Of a stretch of DNA of 64,000 nt, positions 36,496 to 43,849 are shown piece after piece (positions within the stretch are counted from its first letter, which is position 1; the number at the start of each line of letters is the position of its first letter). Origin of the DNA: Pseudonocardia sp. C8 (GTDB taxonomy: Bacteria; Actinomycetota; Actinomycetes; Mycobacteriales; Pseudonocardiaceae); the NCBI RefSeq assembly GCF_014267175.1, contig NZ_JACMTR010000002.1, positions 3,001,501 to 3,065,500 on the forward strand, in the 5' to 3' direction. Made by a program: the position numbers and the translations under genes. The notes under the pieces were generated by a model, which did no database searches, was not told the DNA's origin, and saw only the letters and a list, made by a program, of their open reading frames with translations.

Positions 36496-36801
36496 TCAGC
36501 CCCGTCCGCTCAGCACCGGGCCCGGGTGCACCGGCAGCACGCCGCCCCCACCGCCGCCGTTCCCGTCGTCCGGGGGCGGCCCGGTCCAGACGTCGACCGC
36601 GCTGCCGTACGGCACGACCGCCCCGGGGCGCGGTTCCTGGCGGAGCACCCGGCGTTCCGGCTCCGCGCCGCACGAGCTGTGCTCCACCGCCAGCACCCCA
36701 CCGTCGAGGGCCGTGTCGTGTGCCTGCGTGACGTCCAGGCCGGTCAGCGGTGGCACCGTCACCACCCGCTGCCGGCCCGGGGACGACCCGTTGCCCGACA
36801 T
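36496..36801 (-). CDS. Orphan PASTA-domain protein
   Basis: A 101-residue protein whose residues 10-75 form one PASTA domain: VVTVPPLTGLDVTQAHDTALDGG, then VLRQEPRPGAVVPYGSAVDVWTG, matching the V-P-x-L-x-G-x-x-x-x-x-A and V-x-x-Q-x-P-x-x-G-x-x-V-x-x-G-x-x-V pattern. PASTA domains normally occur outside the membrane on PknB kinases and PBPs and bind muropeptide. Here there is no kinase, no signal peptide and no membrane span, so location is unclear. A glycine run follows the domain. GGGGG before the ATG could serve as RBS. It lies downstream of the DUF151 nuclease gene on the same strand, 49 bases apart. Confidence 0.7.
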   Translation of the reverse strand: MSGNGSSPGRQRVVTVPPLTGLDVTQAHDTALDGGVLAVEHSSCGAEPERRVLRQEPRPGAVVPYGSAVDVWTGPPPDDGNGGGGGGVLPVHPGPVLSGRG

Positions 36802-36849
36802 GCCCCCGGAATCACCGCCCCGGGCAAGTCCGAAACGCGGATCGGGGGA

Positions 36850-37413
36850 TCACTGGTCGTCGGGGCGCTCGTCGCCGGGCTCGAAGTCCTCGGGTGACGC
36901 GGTGTCGAGGAAGCGGCGGAACTCCTCCATCTCCCGGCTCTCCGGCTCGCCGGCCCCGGTCCCGCCGGCCTCGGGGCCGGCGCCCGCCACGCCGCTGCCC
37001 TCCACCGAGACGGTGTCCGCGGCGACCCCGGCCTCGGCGAGCACCGCCTCCTCCACGTCGATCCGGCAGGCGGCGTGCAGGGCCAGCACGACGGCGTCGC
37101 TGGTCCGGGCGTCGACCCGGGTGCCGTCGTCGAGCTCCAGCTCGGCGTGGAACACGTGCTCGCGCAGCGCGCACACCCGGACCCGGACCAGCCGCCTGCC
37201 GAACGCGGCGAGGACGGCGCCGATCAGGCGGTGCGTGTCCGGACGCTCGCCGACCACCCCCTCCAGGGCCGACGCGACGGCGATCGCCTCCGGCTCACCG
37301 ACGGCGACCGCGAGCAGGCGCCGGTCACCGGTCGTCTCCTGCAGCAGCACCACGGGGCCCTGGGTCCCGACGTCGATGCCCACTGCTCGCACCCGTACCT
37401 CGACCATGCCCAA
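36850..37413 (-). CDS. Bifunctional nuclease domain (DUF151) protein
   Basis: A 187-residue protein. The DUF151 domain covers residues 1-135: VRVRAVGIDVGTQGPVVLLQETTGDRRLLAVAVGEPEAIAVASALEGV, RPDTHRLIGAVLAAFG, VHVFHAELEL-type strand, and DARTSDAVVLALHAACRIDVEEAVLAEAG. Members were described as nucleases acting on DNA and RNA, and the family is linked to stress responses in plants and bacteria. The C-terminus is acidic. Start ATG 37413 with GGGAG upstream; a second ATG at 37407 is possible. A GCGT-N16-GGGTAC promoter lies at 37441-37466. Confidence 0.88.
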   Translation of the reverse strand: MGMVEVRVRAVGIDVGTQGPVVLLQETTGDRRLLAVAVGEPEAIAVASALEGVVGERPDTHRLIGAVLAAFGRRLVRVRVCALREHVFHAELELDDGTRVDARTSDAVVLALHAACRIDVEEAVLAEAGVAADTVSVEGSGVAGAGPEAGGTGAGEPESREMEEFRRFLDTASPEDFEPGDERPDDQ

Positions 37414-37440
37414 CTCCCTGCTCGGTCCGCGAGGCCACGC

Positions 37441-37466
37441 GTACCCGGTGCGCGGCGGCCGTACGC
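37441..37466 (-). promoter_or_regulatory. SigB-type promoter of the DUF151 nuclease gene
   Basis: Minus-strand GCGT, 16 bases, GGGTAC, 27 bases before the ATG. Confidence 0.5.
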
Positions 37467-37500
37467 CCGCGCCGGCCCCCGCGCACCGGCAGGGTGCCGG

Positions 37501-39519
37501 TCAGACCAGGTCCCGCGGCACCGAGGTGGACCGGTCGAGCGAGGCGATCCGCGCCTCACCACGGTAGGCGTCGACCGTCGCGTGCAGATGGAAGTCCTCC
37601 GCGTCGGCGGTCTGCACGGTCCGGGTCACCGCGGTCGCCTCGTGCTCGCCGCGCCGGAACGTCACCGTGGACCGTACCTCCCCGCGCAGCGACCCGTGGT
37701 CGTCGCCGCGGGCGGCGTAGCGCTCCTCGACCCGGTGGTCGAGCTCGAGCCCGTCCGGGTAGCGCACGCAGCCGAGGTCCTTGACCACCAGCAGCTCGGA
37801 GACGTAGTCGACCAGGTCACGGCGCACCTCCCAGCGCTGCTCACCCGGGCGCACCTGCTCCACGACGATCGGTGTGGCCCCCTCGGCGGGCCCGAACGGG
37901 TCGTCGCCGAGCTCGTCGGGTGCCTCCGCGTGCCGCACCGGCAGCGTCACCGACGACCGGCCCGACGCCAACCCGAGCCGCACGGGGTGCGGCGGCGCCC
38001 ACGCCAGCGGCCAGTACGAGGTGGACAGCGACAGCCGGATCCGGTGCCCCGCCGGGAACCGCTGGGCCACCCCGTTGAGGTCGAGGTGCACCCGGCACGG
38101 CGTCCCGGGCTCGAGCGGCTGCGGGTCGGCGTGCGAGTCGCGGTGGGTCAGGTTGAGCAGCCCGTAGCTGACGCGGGTCGCGGCCCCGTCGGGGGCGACG
38201 TCGGACAGCCGGGCCGCCACCATCGCCACCGGGGCGTCCGTGGTGACCTCCAGGTCCAGCCGGGGCGCGCCGAGGATCTCCACCGGCTCGTCGAGCGGCG
38301 GGGTCTCGAACACGAGCGAGCCGCCGTCCTCCTCCCGCTGGTCGTAGGGCAGGTCCGGCGGGGCGTTGTAGGAACACCACTTGCCGGCGAACTGGCCCAC
38401 CGACAGCGGCGAGCTGATCGTCAGCTCGGCCTCCGGTCCCTCCTCGCCGGGCTCACCGATCCGCCCGGGCAGCAGCGGCCGGCAGCGCCGCTCCACGTGC
38501 GGCGACGGCCAGGACGGGTCGGCCACCCACCGGCCGGGGCGGTCCTCGTAGGAGGTCGACGGCGGCACGCTGTCCTGCATCCAGGTGCACAGCGTCGGCT
38601 CGTCCCCCGCGCCGTTGTCCTCGTCGGCGAGCCAGTGACCGAACCAGCGGACCAGCTCCTGCAGGAACCCGATCGCCGGCCCGGGACGTCCCAGGTGCGG
38701 GTAGGTGTGCGACCAGGGCCCGATCAGGCCGCGGCGGGGGACGTCGAGCCGTTCCATCAGCCGGAACACCGCGTTCGAGTAGCCGTCGGCCCAGCCGCTG
38801 GCGGCGAGCACCGGGCAGCGGATCGCGCCGTAGTCCTCGTTCACCGAGCCGTGCCGCCAGTAGTCGTCGCGGCGCTGGTGGCGCAGCCACTCCTCCACCC
38901 AGAGCCCGCTGCCGTGGAGCCGCTCCAGCCACATGTCCTCCCAGCCGTCGCCGACCCCCTCGGGGTCGGGCGGGCAGGAGTTGTACATCAGCATCGTCGA
39001 CGCCCACGACAGGTTGTCCCCGAGCAGGCAGCCGCCCATGTAGTGGACGTCGTCGGTGTACCGGTCGTCGGTCGAGCACACGGTGGCGATCGCGCCCAGC
39101 GACTCGGGCCGGCGGGCCGCGACCTGCAACGCGTTGAACCCGCCCCAGGAGATGCCCATCATCCCGGTGCGGCCCGAGCACCACGGCTGGTCGGCCAGCC
39201 AGGCCAGGACCTCCTCGGCGTCGTCGAGCTCCTGCGGCAGGTACTCGTCGGTGAGCACCCCGTCGGAGTCGCCGCTGCCGCGCAGGTCGGCCCGCACCCC
39301 GGCGATGCCGTGCCCGGCGAGGTACGGGTGGTGCACCGAGTCGCGGACCGCGGTCATGTCCCGCAGGCGGTACGGGATGAACTCCAGGACGGCCGGGACG
39401 GGCCCGGCGGTGTCCGGGCGCCACACGCGGGCCGAGAGCGTGGTCCCGTCCCCCAGCTTGACCCGGGTGTCCTCGCAGACCACCGCGTGCGGCAGGTCGT
39501 GCGGGTCGATGGTGCGCAA
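37501..39519 (-). CDS. CocE/NonD-type (S15 family) serine hydrolase, TTG start
   Basis: A 672-residue hydrolase with the X-Pro dipeptidyl-peptidase fold. N-terminal alpha/beta domain: FIPYRLRD, RADLRGSGDSDG, GMMGISWGGFNALQVAA (nucleophile Ser in GxSWGG) and LIGPWSHTYPHLG (catalytic His). The C-terminal jelly-roll has EILGAPRLDLEVTTDAPVAMVAARLSDVAPDG and HRIRLSLSTSYWPLAWAPP. Substrates of this family range from acyl-prolyl peptides to cocaine-like esters. No ATG or GTG is suitably placed; TTG at 39519 with GGAGGGAG upstream starts just before the domain. It follows an ATP-grasp gene by 25 bases, so both probably act on one amide or ester substrate. Confidence 0.88.
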   Translation of the reverse strand: MRTIDPHDLPHAVVCEDTRVKLGDGTTLSARVWRPDTAGPVPAVLEFIPYRLRDMTAVRDSVHHPYLAGHGIAGVRADLRGSGDSDGVLTDEYLPQELDDAEEVLAWLADQPWCSGRTGMMGISWGGFNALQVAARRPESLGAIATVCSTDDRYTDDVHYMGGCLLGDNLSWASTMLMYNSCPPDPEGVGDGWEDMWLERLHGSGLWVEEWLRHQRRDDYWRHGSVNEDYGAIRCPVLAASGWADGYSNAVFRLMERLDVPRRGLIGPWSHTYPHLGRPGPAIGFLQELVRWFGHWLADEDNGAGDEPTLCTWMQDSVPPSTSYEDRPGRWVADPSWPSPHVERRCRPLLPGRIGEPGEEGPEAELTISSPLSVGQFAGKWCSYNAPPDLPYDQREEDGGSLVFETPPLDEPVEILGAPRLDLEVTTDAPVAMVAARLSDVAPDGAATRVSYGLLNLTHRDSHADPQPLEPGTPCRVHLDLNGVAQRFPAGHRIRLSLSTSYWPLAWAPPHPVRLGLASGRSSVTLPVRHAEAPDELGDDPFGPAEGATPIVVEQVRPGEQRWEVRRDLVDYVSELLVVKDLGCVRYPDGLELDHRVEERYAARGDDHGSLRGEVRSTVTFRRGEHEATAVTRTVQTADAEDFHLHATVDAYRGEARIASLDRSTSVPRDLV

Positions 39520-39544
39520 GGTGCTCCCTCCGTCGGTGGCCTCG

Positions 39545-40831
39545 TCACTCGCCGAACTCGAACGGGAGCAGGTCGGTGCAGCGGCGGATCTTCTCCTCCA
39601 GGTCGCTCGCGTCGCTCCCGCCCACGTAGATGTTCGCGATCTTGTAGCTGTAGCTGTCCTGGTCGGGCAGCTCGGAGAGCCGGTCGCCCTCGGACACGAT
39701 GACGTCCACCGTGGTCCCCGACACCTCGCGCTGGGCCCGCTCGATCTCCTCGGCCGTCGGGACCCGCCGGACGACACCGTCCTCGACGCGGCGCATGAAC
39801 CACTTCGCCGCGATCGCGTACGGCCCCTGCCCCCGGGGCATGTCCGGCTCCTCCCCGAGCGCCAGCCGCACCATCGCCAGGTGGTTCGCGGCCCCGTCGA
39901 CGTCGGCGAACAGCTCGGCGTGCGACTGCGAGTGCCGCGGGTTCACCTCCAGCACGGTGAGCCGGTCGGTATCGGGGTCCCAGAAGAACTCGACGTTGAG
40001 CGTGGTGTGGTCCAGCCCGACCCGGTGCACGATCCGCTCGGTGACCGACGCCATCCGCTCGACCACCCGGTCCGGGACCGACGACGGGTAGACGAACCGG
40101 TCCTGGCTGGGCACGTCGTCGCGGTTCACCGTGTCCACCGCGCCGAGCAGGTGCAGCTCACCGCCGCGGACCCAGGCCTCGAGGGTGACCTGGCGGCCCT
40201 CCACGGCCTCCTCGGCGACGCAGGCCGTGCCGCCGGCCTCGGCGATCTCCCGCGGCAGGTCCACCATGGCCAGCAGGTCCTCGAACGGCTCCCCGACCCG
40301 GTCGACGTCCTCCGCGATCCGGTCGATCGCCTCGGAGAACTCCTCGGCGTTCGTGACCCGGAACGCGAGGTCGGAGGAGAACGACTTCACCGGCTTGACC
40401 CACATCGGGAAGGGCACGCCGTCCGGCGGCAGGTCGTCCTCCTCCGGGTCGACCAGCGCGAACGCCGGGTACTCGTCGATCACCTCCCGCTGCTCGAGCC
40501 GGCACCAGTACTTGTGCTCGCAGCGCAGCACCGCCTCCAGCGACGGGCAGTTGCTCCCGAGGTGCGCGCACAGCAGCGGCACCATCGTGCTCACCGGGAA
40601 GTCCCAGAACCCGATGACGCCGTCGACCCGGCCGGCCTCGTCCAGCTCCTTCTTCGCCTTCTCCAGCAGCTCCAGCACCGGGATCTCCTCGCCGTACTGG
40701 AGCTCCTCGATGCTCAGCAGAGGCAGGAAGCGGTAACGTTCGGCGCCCGGCAGGCGCTCCAGGATCTCCCGGTTGTGGTCGTCGAGTCCCGGCACGGCCA
40801 CCGTGCGGACGTCGGCTTCCTCGTTTCCCAT
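39545..40831 (-). CDS. ATP-grasp ligase-like protein
   Basis: A 428-residue ATP-grasp enzyme. The preATP domain has VDGVIGFWDFPVSTMVPLLCAHLG. The ATP-binding part has PMWVKPVKSFSSDLAFRV (Lys), AEEAVEGRQVTLEAWVRGGELHLLG and LNVEFFWDPDTDRLTVLEVNPRHSQSHAELF with the metal-binding E and N. Such enzymes join a carboxylate to an amine or thiol through acyl phosphate. No amino-ligand specificity can be read. Start ATG 40831 rather than 40840, because a GGGTAC hexamer ends nine bases before 40831. Downstream lies the S15-type hydrolase in the same operon. Confidence 0.87.
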   Translation of the reverse strand: MGNEEADVRTVAVPGLDDHNREILERLPGAERYRFLPLLSIEELQYGEEIPVLELLEKAKKELDEAGRVDGVIGFWDFPVSTMVPLLCAHLGSNCPSLEAVLRCEHKYWCRLEQREVIDEYPAFALVDPEEDDLPPDGVPFPMWVKPVKSFSSDLAFRVTNAEEFSEAIDRIAEDVDRVGEPFEDLLAMVDLPREIAEAGGTACVAEEAVEGRQVTLEAWVRGGELHLLGAVDTVNRDDVPSQDRFVYPSSVPDRVVERMASVTERIVHRVGLDHTTLNVEFFWDPDTDRLTVLEVNPRHSQSHAELFADVDGAANHLAMVRLALGEEPDMPRGQGPYAIAAKWFMRRVEDGVVRRVPTAEEIERAQREVSGTTVDVIVSEGDRLSELPDQDSYSYKIANIYVGGSDASDLEEKIRRCTDLLPFEFGE

Positions 40832-40840
40832 GACCGTCAT

Positions 40841-40865
40841 GTACCCGGGCCGCCGGCGGCCATGC
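40841..40865 (-). promoter_or_regulatory. SigB-type promoter of the ATP-grasp/hydrolase operon
   Basis: Minus-strand GCAT, 15 bases, GGGTAC, ending nine bases before the ATG. Confidence 0.6.
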
Positions 40866-41157
40866 GTGGTGTCCACAGTCGATCCGCGGGCCGCGACGCG
40901 CCGATCACCGGGGCGGCGTTGCGATCGTCTCCCCCGCTGGAATACCGTCTCCGCCGAGTGCGCCCGGGCCTGCCCGCCGGCGCCGTCCCGGGGTCGAACA
41001 ACCGGCCCAGCGTCCACCCGTCCGGTCCCCACCGGCCGGGGATCCACGACAGTGCACGAAAGCAGCGCTGCCGGACCGCGCCCCGGCCAGGCCCGACGCT
41101 CCCCCGAGCCGTCTCCCCCTTCCCGCCGAACGCCGTCCTGCAGCGGCGGAGGTCGAC
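40866..41157. other. Intergenic region without a gene
   Basis: Between the ATP-grasp promoter and the PAS-ANTAR gene. Frames open here lack a ribosome binding site and family similarity. It must hold the promoter of the PAS-ANTAR gene, but I see no clear element. Confidence 0.5.
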
Positions 41158-41943
41158 ATGCCACCCGGACCCACGGAGGCGCGCGCGCTGCGCGCCGTCC
41201 ACGACGATCCCGTCTTCCACGCGACCCGGTCGCCGTACGTGGTCCTCGACCGCTCGCTGCGGATCCACGCCGCCAACCCCGCCTACCTGGCCGCGACGCT
41301 GCGCGAGCCCGGCGAGCTCGCCGGCCGGCACCTGTTCGACGTGTTCCCCGAGCATCCCGGGGCTCCTGGCGATGACGGTATGGCCCGGGTGACCGCGTCG
41401 CTGCTGCGGGTGCTGCGCTCCGGCGAGCGGGACGACCTCGGCATCGTGCGCTACGACGTGCCGGCACCCCGCGGGGCGGCCGGGTTCGTCGAGAAGGTCT
41501 GGGTGGCGGTCAGCTCGCCGGTGCGCGACGGCGACGACCGGACCGCCGGCATCCTCCTGCACGCCGAGGACGTCACCGCGCTGTGGGCCGCGCTGCCGCA
41601 CCGCAGCACCGACCGCGCCGGCGACCCGGACGGTGACGGCAGCGCGCCCCGCAGGGTCGTCCCGCTCACCGGCCACGGGCCGCACCGCGACGGGGCCGGC
41701 CCGGTCGACCCGGTCGGCGCGGTGGCGCTCGCCCGGGAGCTGGCCGCCGAGAACGCCCGGCTGCACCGGCGCTTCGGCCGGCACGCCGAGATCGAGCAGG
41801 CCAAGGGCGTCCTCATGGCCGAGCACGGGTGCGGCCCCGAGGAGGCCTTCGCGACGCTGCGCGAGCTGTCCCAGACCACGAACACGAAGCTGTGGAAGGT
41901 GGCCCGGTCGGTGGTCGACCGGGCGATCGGCGCCCCGCGCTGA
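41158..41943 (+). CDS. PAS and ANTAR domain signalling protein
   Basis: A 261-residue regulator. A PAS-fold domain occupies about residues 20-140 (SPYVVLDRSLRIHAANPAYLAATLREPGELAGRHLFDVFPEHP, then ILLHAEDVTALW). The C-terminal 60 residues are an ANTAR RNA-binding domain: NARLHRRFGRHAEIEQAKGVLMAEHGCGPEEAFATLRELSQTTNTKLWKVARSVVD. ANTAR proteins act as antiterminators on two-loop RNA hairpins. The PAS part could bind a cofactor or small ligand. GGAGG at 41147-41151 supports the start. Its RNA target is not evident in this window. Confidence 0.9.
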   Translation: MPPGPTEARALRAVHDDPVFHATRSPYVVLDRSLRIHAANPAYLAATLREPGELAGRHLFDVFPEHPGAPGDDGMARVTASLLRVLRSGERDDLGIVRYDVPAPRGAAGFVEKVWVAVSSPVRDGDDRTAGILLHAEDVTALWAALPHRSTDRAGDPDGDGSAPRRVVPLTGHGPHRDGAGPVDPVGAVALARELAAENARLHRRFGRHAEIEQAKGVLMAEHGCGPEEAFATLRELSQTTNTKLWKVARSVVDRAIGAPR

Positions 41944-41963
41944 CCGCGGGACGGGCCGGCGCC

Positions 41964-41989
41964 GCATGACCCGGACACGGTGCGGGTAC
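41964..41989 (+). promoter_or_regulatory. SigB-type promoter of the DUF6158 gene
   Basis: GCAT, 16 bases, GGGTAC, ending nine bases before the ATG at 41999. Confidence 0.6.
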
Positions 41990-41998
41990 GGGCCCGGT

Positions 41999-42250
41999 AT
42001 GCCCGACCGATCGCACGGCATCCCGCCCACCGAGCTCGACGACGACACGCTGCGGCGCGAGATGGCCCACCTGCACGAGACCCGGCACGACACCGTCCTC
42101 CGCGGGTCCGAGGACGCGCTGCGGGCGCACACCCGGCGGATGCTGGAGCTGGAGTCCGAGTTCCTGCGCCGGCTGCCCGCCGAGGCCGCGCCGGACCCGC
42201 ACCGCACCCGCGCGGGGAGCCGGGCCGACGCCGGGCAGGACCGTCCGTAG
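41999..42250 (+). CDS. DUF6158-like small protein
   Basis: An 83-residue acidic, helical protein. The central block PPTELDDDTLRREMAHLHETRHDTVLRGSEDALRAHTRRMLELESEFLRR matches what I know of DUF6158, a short actinobacterial family of unknown function found with general-stress genes. No catalytic residues. A GGGTAC hexamer nine bases before the ATG implies a leaderless mRNA. No ribosome binding site is visible, which agrees. Confidence 0.8.
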   Translation: MPDRSHGIPPTELDDDTLRREMAHLHETRHDTVLRGSEDALRAHTRRMLELESEFLRRLPAEAAPDPHRTRAGSRADAGQDRP

Positions 42251-42261
42251 CCGGCGCCCGG

Positions 42262-42897
42262 TCAGGGCGCGACCACCCGCAGGTCCTCGACCAGCGCGTC
42301 GAACGCGGCCCGGCGCTGCTCCGGATCGGAGCGCAGCACCGACGACGGGTGCACCGTCGCCAGCACCGACGGGCCGTCGCCGGGTGCGTCCGGCAGCGGC
42401 AGCAGCCTGCCGCGCTCGCGGGTGACCCGGAACCCCGGACCGAGCACCGCCTTCGCCGCGGTCGCGCCGAGGCACACCACGACCTCCGGGCCGACCGCGG
42501 CGATCTCGGCGTCCAGCCACGGCCGGCAGGCCACCACCTCGGTCCGGCTGGGCGTGCGGTGGATCCGGCGGGACCCGCGGGCGTCGCGGGTGAACTTGAA
42601 GTGCTTCACCACGTTCGTCACGTACGCCTCGTCGCGGGGGATGCCGGCCGCCTCGAGGGCGTCGTCGAGCACCCGCCCGGCCGGCCCGACGAACGGCGCA
42701 CCCCGCCGGTCCTCCGCGTCGCCGGGCTGCTCGCCCGCCAGCAGCAGCCGGGCACCGGCCGGCCCGGCGCCGAACACGGCCTGGGTCGCGTCCCGGTAGA
42801 GCCCGCACCCCCGGCAGCCGTCGACCGCCTCCCGCAACGCGGCCAGCCCACCGCCCTCGGGCAGGTAGGCCTCCGCACCGGTCGCCTGCTGTCCCAT
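42262..42897 (-). CDS. UdgX-type uracil-DNA glycosylase
   Basis: A 211-residue family 4-like uracil-DNA glycosylase. Motif A is GEQPGDAEDRRGAPFVGPAGRVLDDAL; the iron-sulfur cysteines are in CRGCGLYRDATQ, VACRPWL and near the N-terminus; the C-terminal HPSSVLR is the helix-clasp motif. The UdgX-specific R-loop is present as RRIHRTPSR, whose His covalently traps the deoxyribose after uracil removal. The enzyme thus marks uracil in DNA rather than simply releasing it. It is divergent from a HAD gene and both have GGGTAC promoters 9-10 bases from their starts. Confidence 0.92.
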   Translation of the reverse strand: MGQQATGAEAYLPEGGGLAALREAVDGCRGCGLYRDATQAVFGAGPAGARLLLAGEQPGDAEDRRGAPFVGPAGRVLDDALEAAGIPRDEAYVTNVVKHFKFTRDARGSRRIHRTPSRTEVVACRPWLDAEIAAVGPEVVVCLGATAAKAVLGPGFRVTRERGRLLPLPDAPGDGPSVLATVHPSSVLRSDPEQRRAAFDALVEDLRVVAP

Positions 42898-42907
42898 ACG
42901 CCCTCCC

Positions 42908-42932
42908 GTACCCGGTTCCGGCCGGGCCAGTC
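42908..42932 (-). promoter_or_regulatory. SigB-type promoter of the UdgX gene
   Basis: Minus-strand GACT, 15 bases, GGGTAC, ending 10 bases before the ATG at 42897. It overlaps the divergent promoter. Confidence 0.55.
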
Positions 42933-42940
42933 GCGGGTAC
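42914..42940 (+). promoter_or_regulatory. SigB-type promoter of the HAD gene
   Basis: GGTT, 17 bases, GGGTAC, ending nine bases before the ATG at 42950. Confidence 0.5.
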
Positions 42941-42949
42941 GCGGGGGTC

Positions 42950-43612
42950 ATGACCCGACCGGACACCGCGGTGATCGACGTCGACGGGACGCTCGTCGAC
43001 ACGAACTACCACCACGCGCTCGCCTGGTACCGCGCATTCCGCCGCCTCGGCCGGACCGTCCCGGTGTGGCAGCTGCACCGCGCCGTCGGCATGGGCGGTG
43101 ACCAGCTGGTTCCGGCCGTGGCCGGCGAGTCGTTCGACGCCCGGCACGGCGACGACACGCGGGCGGCGTGGAAGGAGGAGTTCGCCGAGCTGCTGCCGGA
43201 GATCGAGCCCCTCGCCGGCGCGGACGAGCTGCTCGCCGCCCTCTCCGAGATGTTCGGCGAGCAGCTGGTGCTGGCCAGCTCCGGGGCGCCCGAGCACGTC
43301 ACCGCCTACCTGGACCTGTTCGACGGTGCCGCAGACCTCCGCGACCGGTACCTGACCCGCGACGACGTGGACCGGACGAAACCCGAACCCGACCTGATCG
43401 AGATCGCGGTCCGGCAGGCGGGCGGGACGGCGGCGTTCGTCGTCGGCGACTCGGTGTGGGACGTCCGCGCCGCCTGCGCCGCGGGACATCCGACCTACGC
43501 CGTGCGCACGGGCGGCTTCTGCGAGGCCGAGCTGCGCGAGGCCGGGGCACGCGAGGTGTTCGCCACGCTCGCCGAGCTCCGGAACGCGCTGCCGCGGCTG
43601 GTGCTCGGGTAG
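42950..43612 (+). CDS. HAD-family phosphatase (phosphoglycolate phosphatase-like)
   Basis: A 220-residue haloacid dehalogenase superfamily hydrolase, subfamily IA. Motif I is VIDVDGTLVDTNYHHALAW, motif II is VLASSGAPEHVTAYL, motif III is the Lys in DRTKPEPDLIEIA and motif IV is FVVGDSVWDVRAA. A cap domain lies between residues 17 and 85. Substrate unknown; relatives act on phosphoglycolate, beta-phosphoglucose or nucleotides. The leaderless-type promoter is shared back to back with UdgX, suggesting a damage or stress link. Confidence 0.9.
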   Translation: MTRPDTAVIDVDGTLVDTNYHHALAWYRAFRRLGRTVPVWQLHRAVGMGGDQLVPAVAGESFDARHGDDTRAAWKEEFAELLPEIEPLAGADELLAALSEMFGEQLVLASSGAPEHVTAYLDLFDGAADLRDRYLTRDDVDRTKPEPDLIEIAVRQAGGTAAFVVGDSVWDVRAACAAGHPTYAVRTGGFCEAELREAGAREVFATLAELRNALPRLVLG

Positions 43613-43613
43613 C

Positions 43614-43740
43614 CGGGCACGCCCGCCGGCGCTGCCGCACCTCGTGCCGGCGTCGCACACCCGTACCGGCGCCGTTGCCCCGGCGCTGCCGTGCCCGTGC
43701 CGGCATCGCACCCGTGCCGACGCCGCGCCCCGGCGTCGCC
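43614..43740. repeat. Short imperfect GC repeats after the HAD gene
   Basis: A run of degenerate copies built from GCCGGCG(T/C)-type and CCCGTGCC-type words, ending at the large hairpin. It has no reading frame of interest. Confidence 0.55.
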
Positions 43741-43803
43741 GCACCCCGTACCGGCGTGCCGCACCTGTCGCGCGGCGTGCGGCACGCCGGTACGGGGTGC
43801 GGC
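43738..43803. terminator. Perfect 27-bp stem hairpin
   Basis: Arms 43738-43764 and 43777-43803 are exact reverse complements around a 12-base loop. It follows the HAD gene and precedes a GGGTAC promoter at 43835. It could terminate the HAD transcript; the stem is longer than most terminators. Confidence 0.75.
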
Positions 43804-43813
43804 GGCCGTGGGG

Positions 43814-43840
43814 GTGTGGAGGCGGCGTCGCTCGGGGTAC
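43814..43840 (+). promoter_or_regulatory. SigB-type promoter of the HSL-type hydrolase gene
   Basis: GTGT, 17 bases, GGGTAC, ending nine bases before the ATG at 43850. Confidence 0.5.
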
Positions 43841-43849
43841 TGCTACCCC

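Noticed and set aside
43607..43612. GGGTAG at the end of the HAD gene as promoter
   Set aside because: The hexamer contains the stop codon of the gene and no start follows at a fitting distance.
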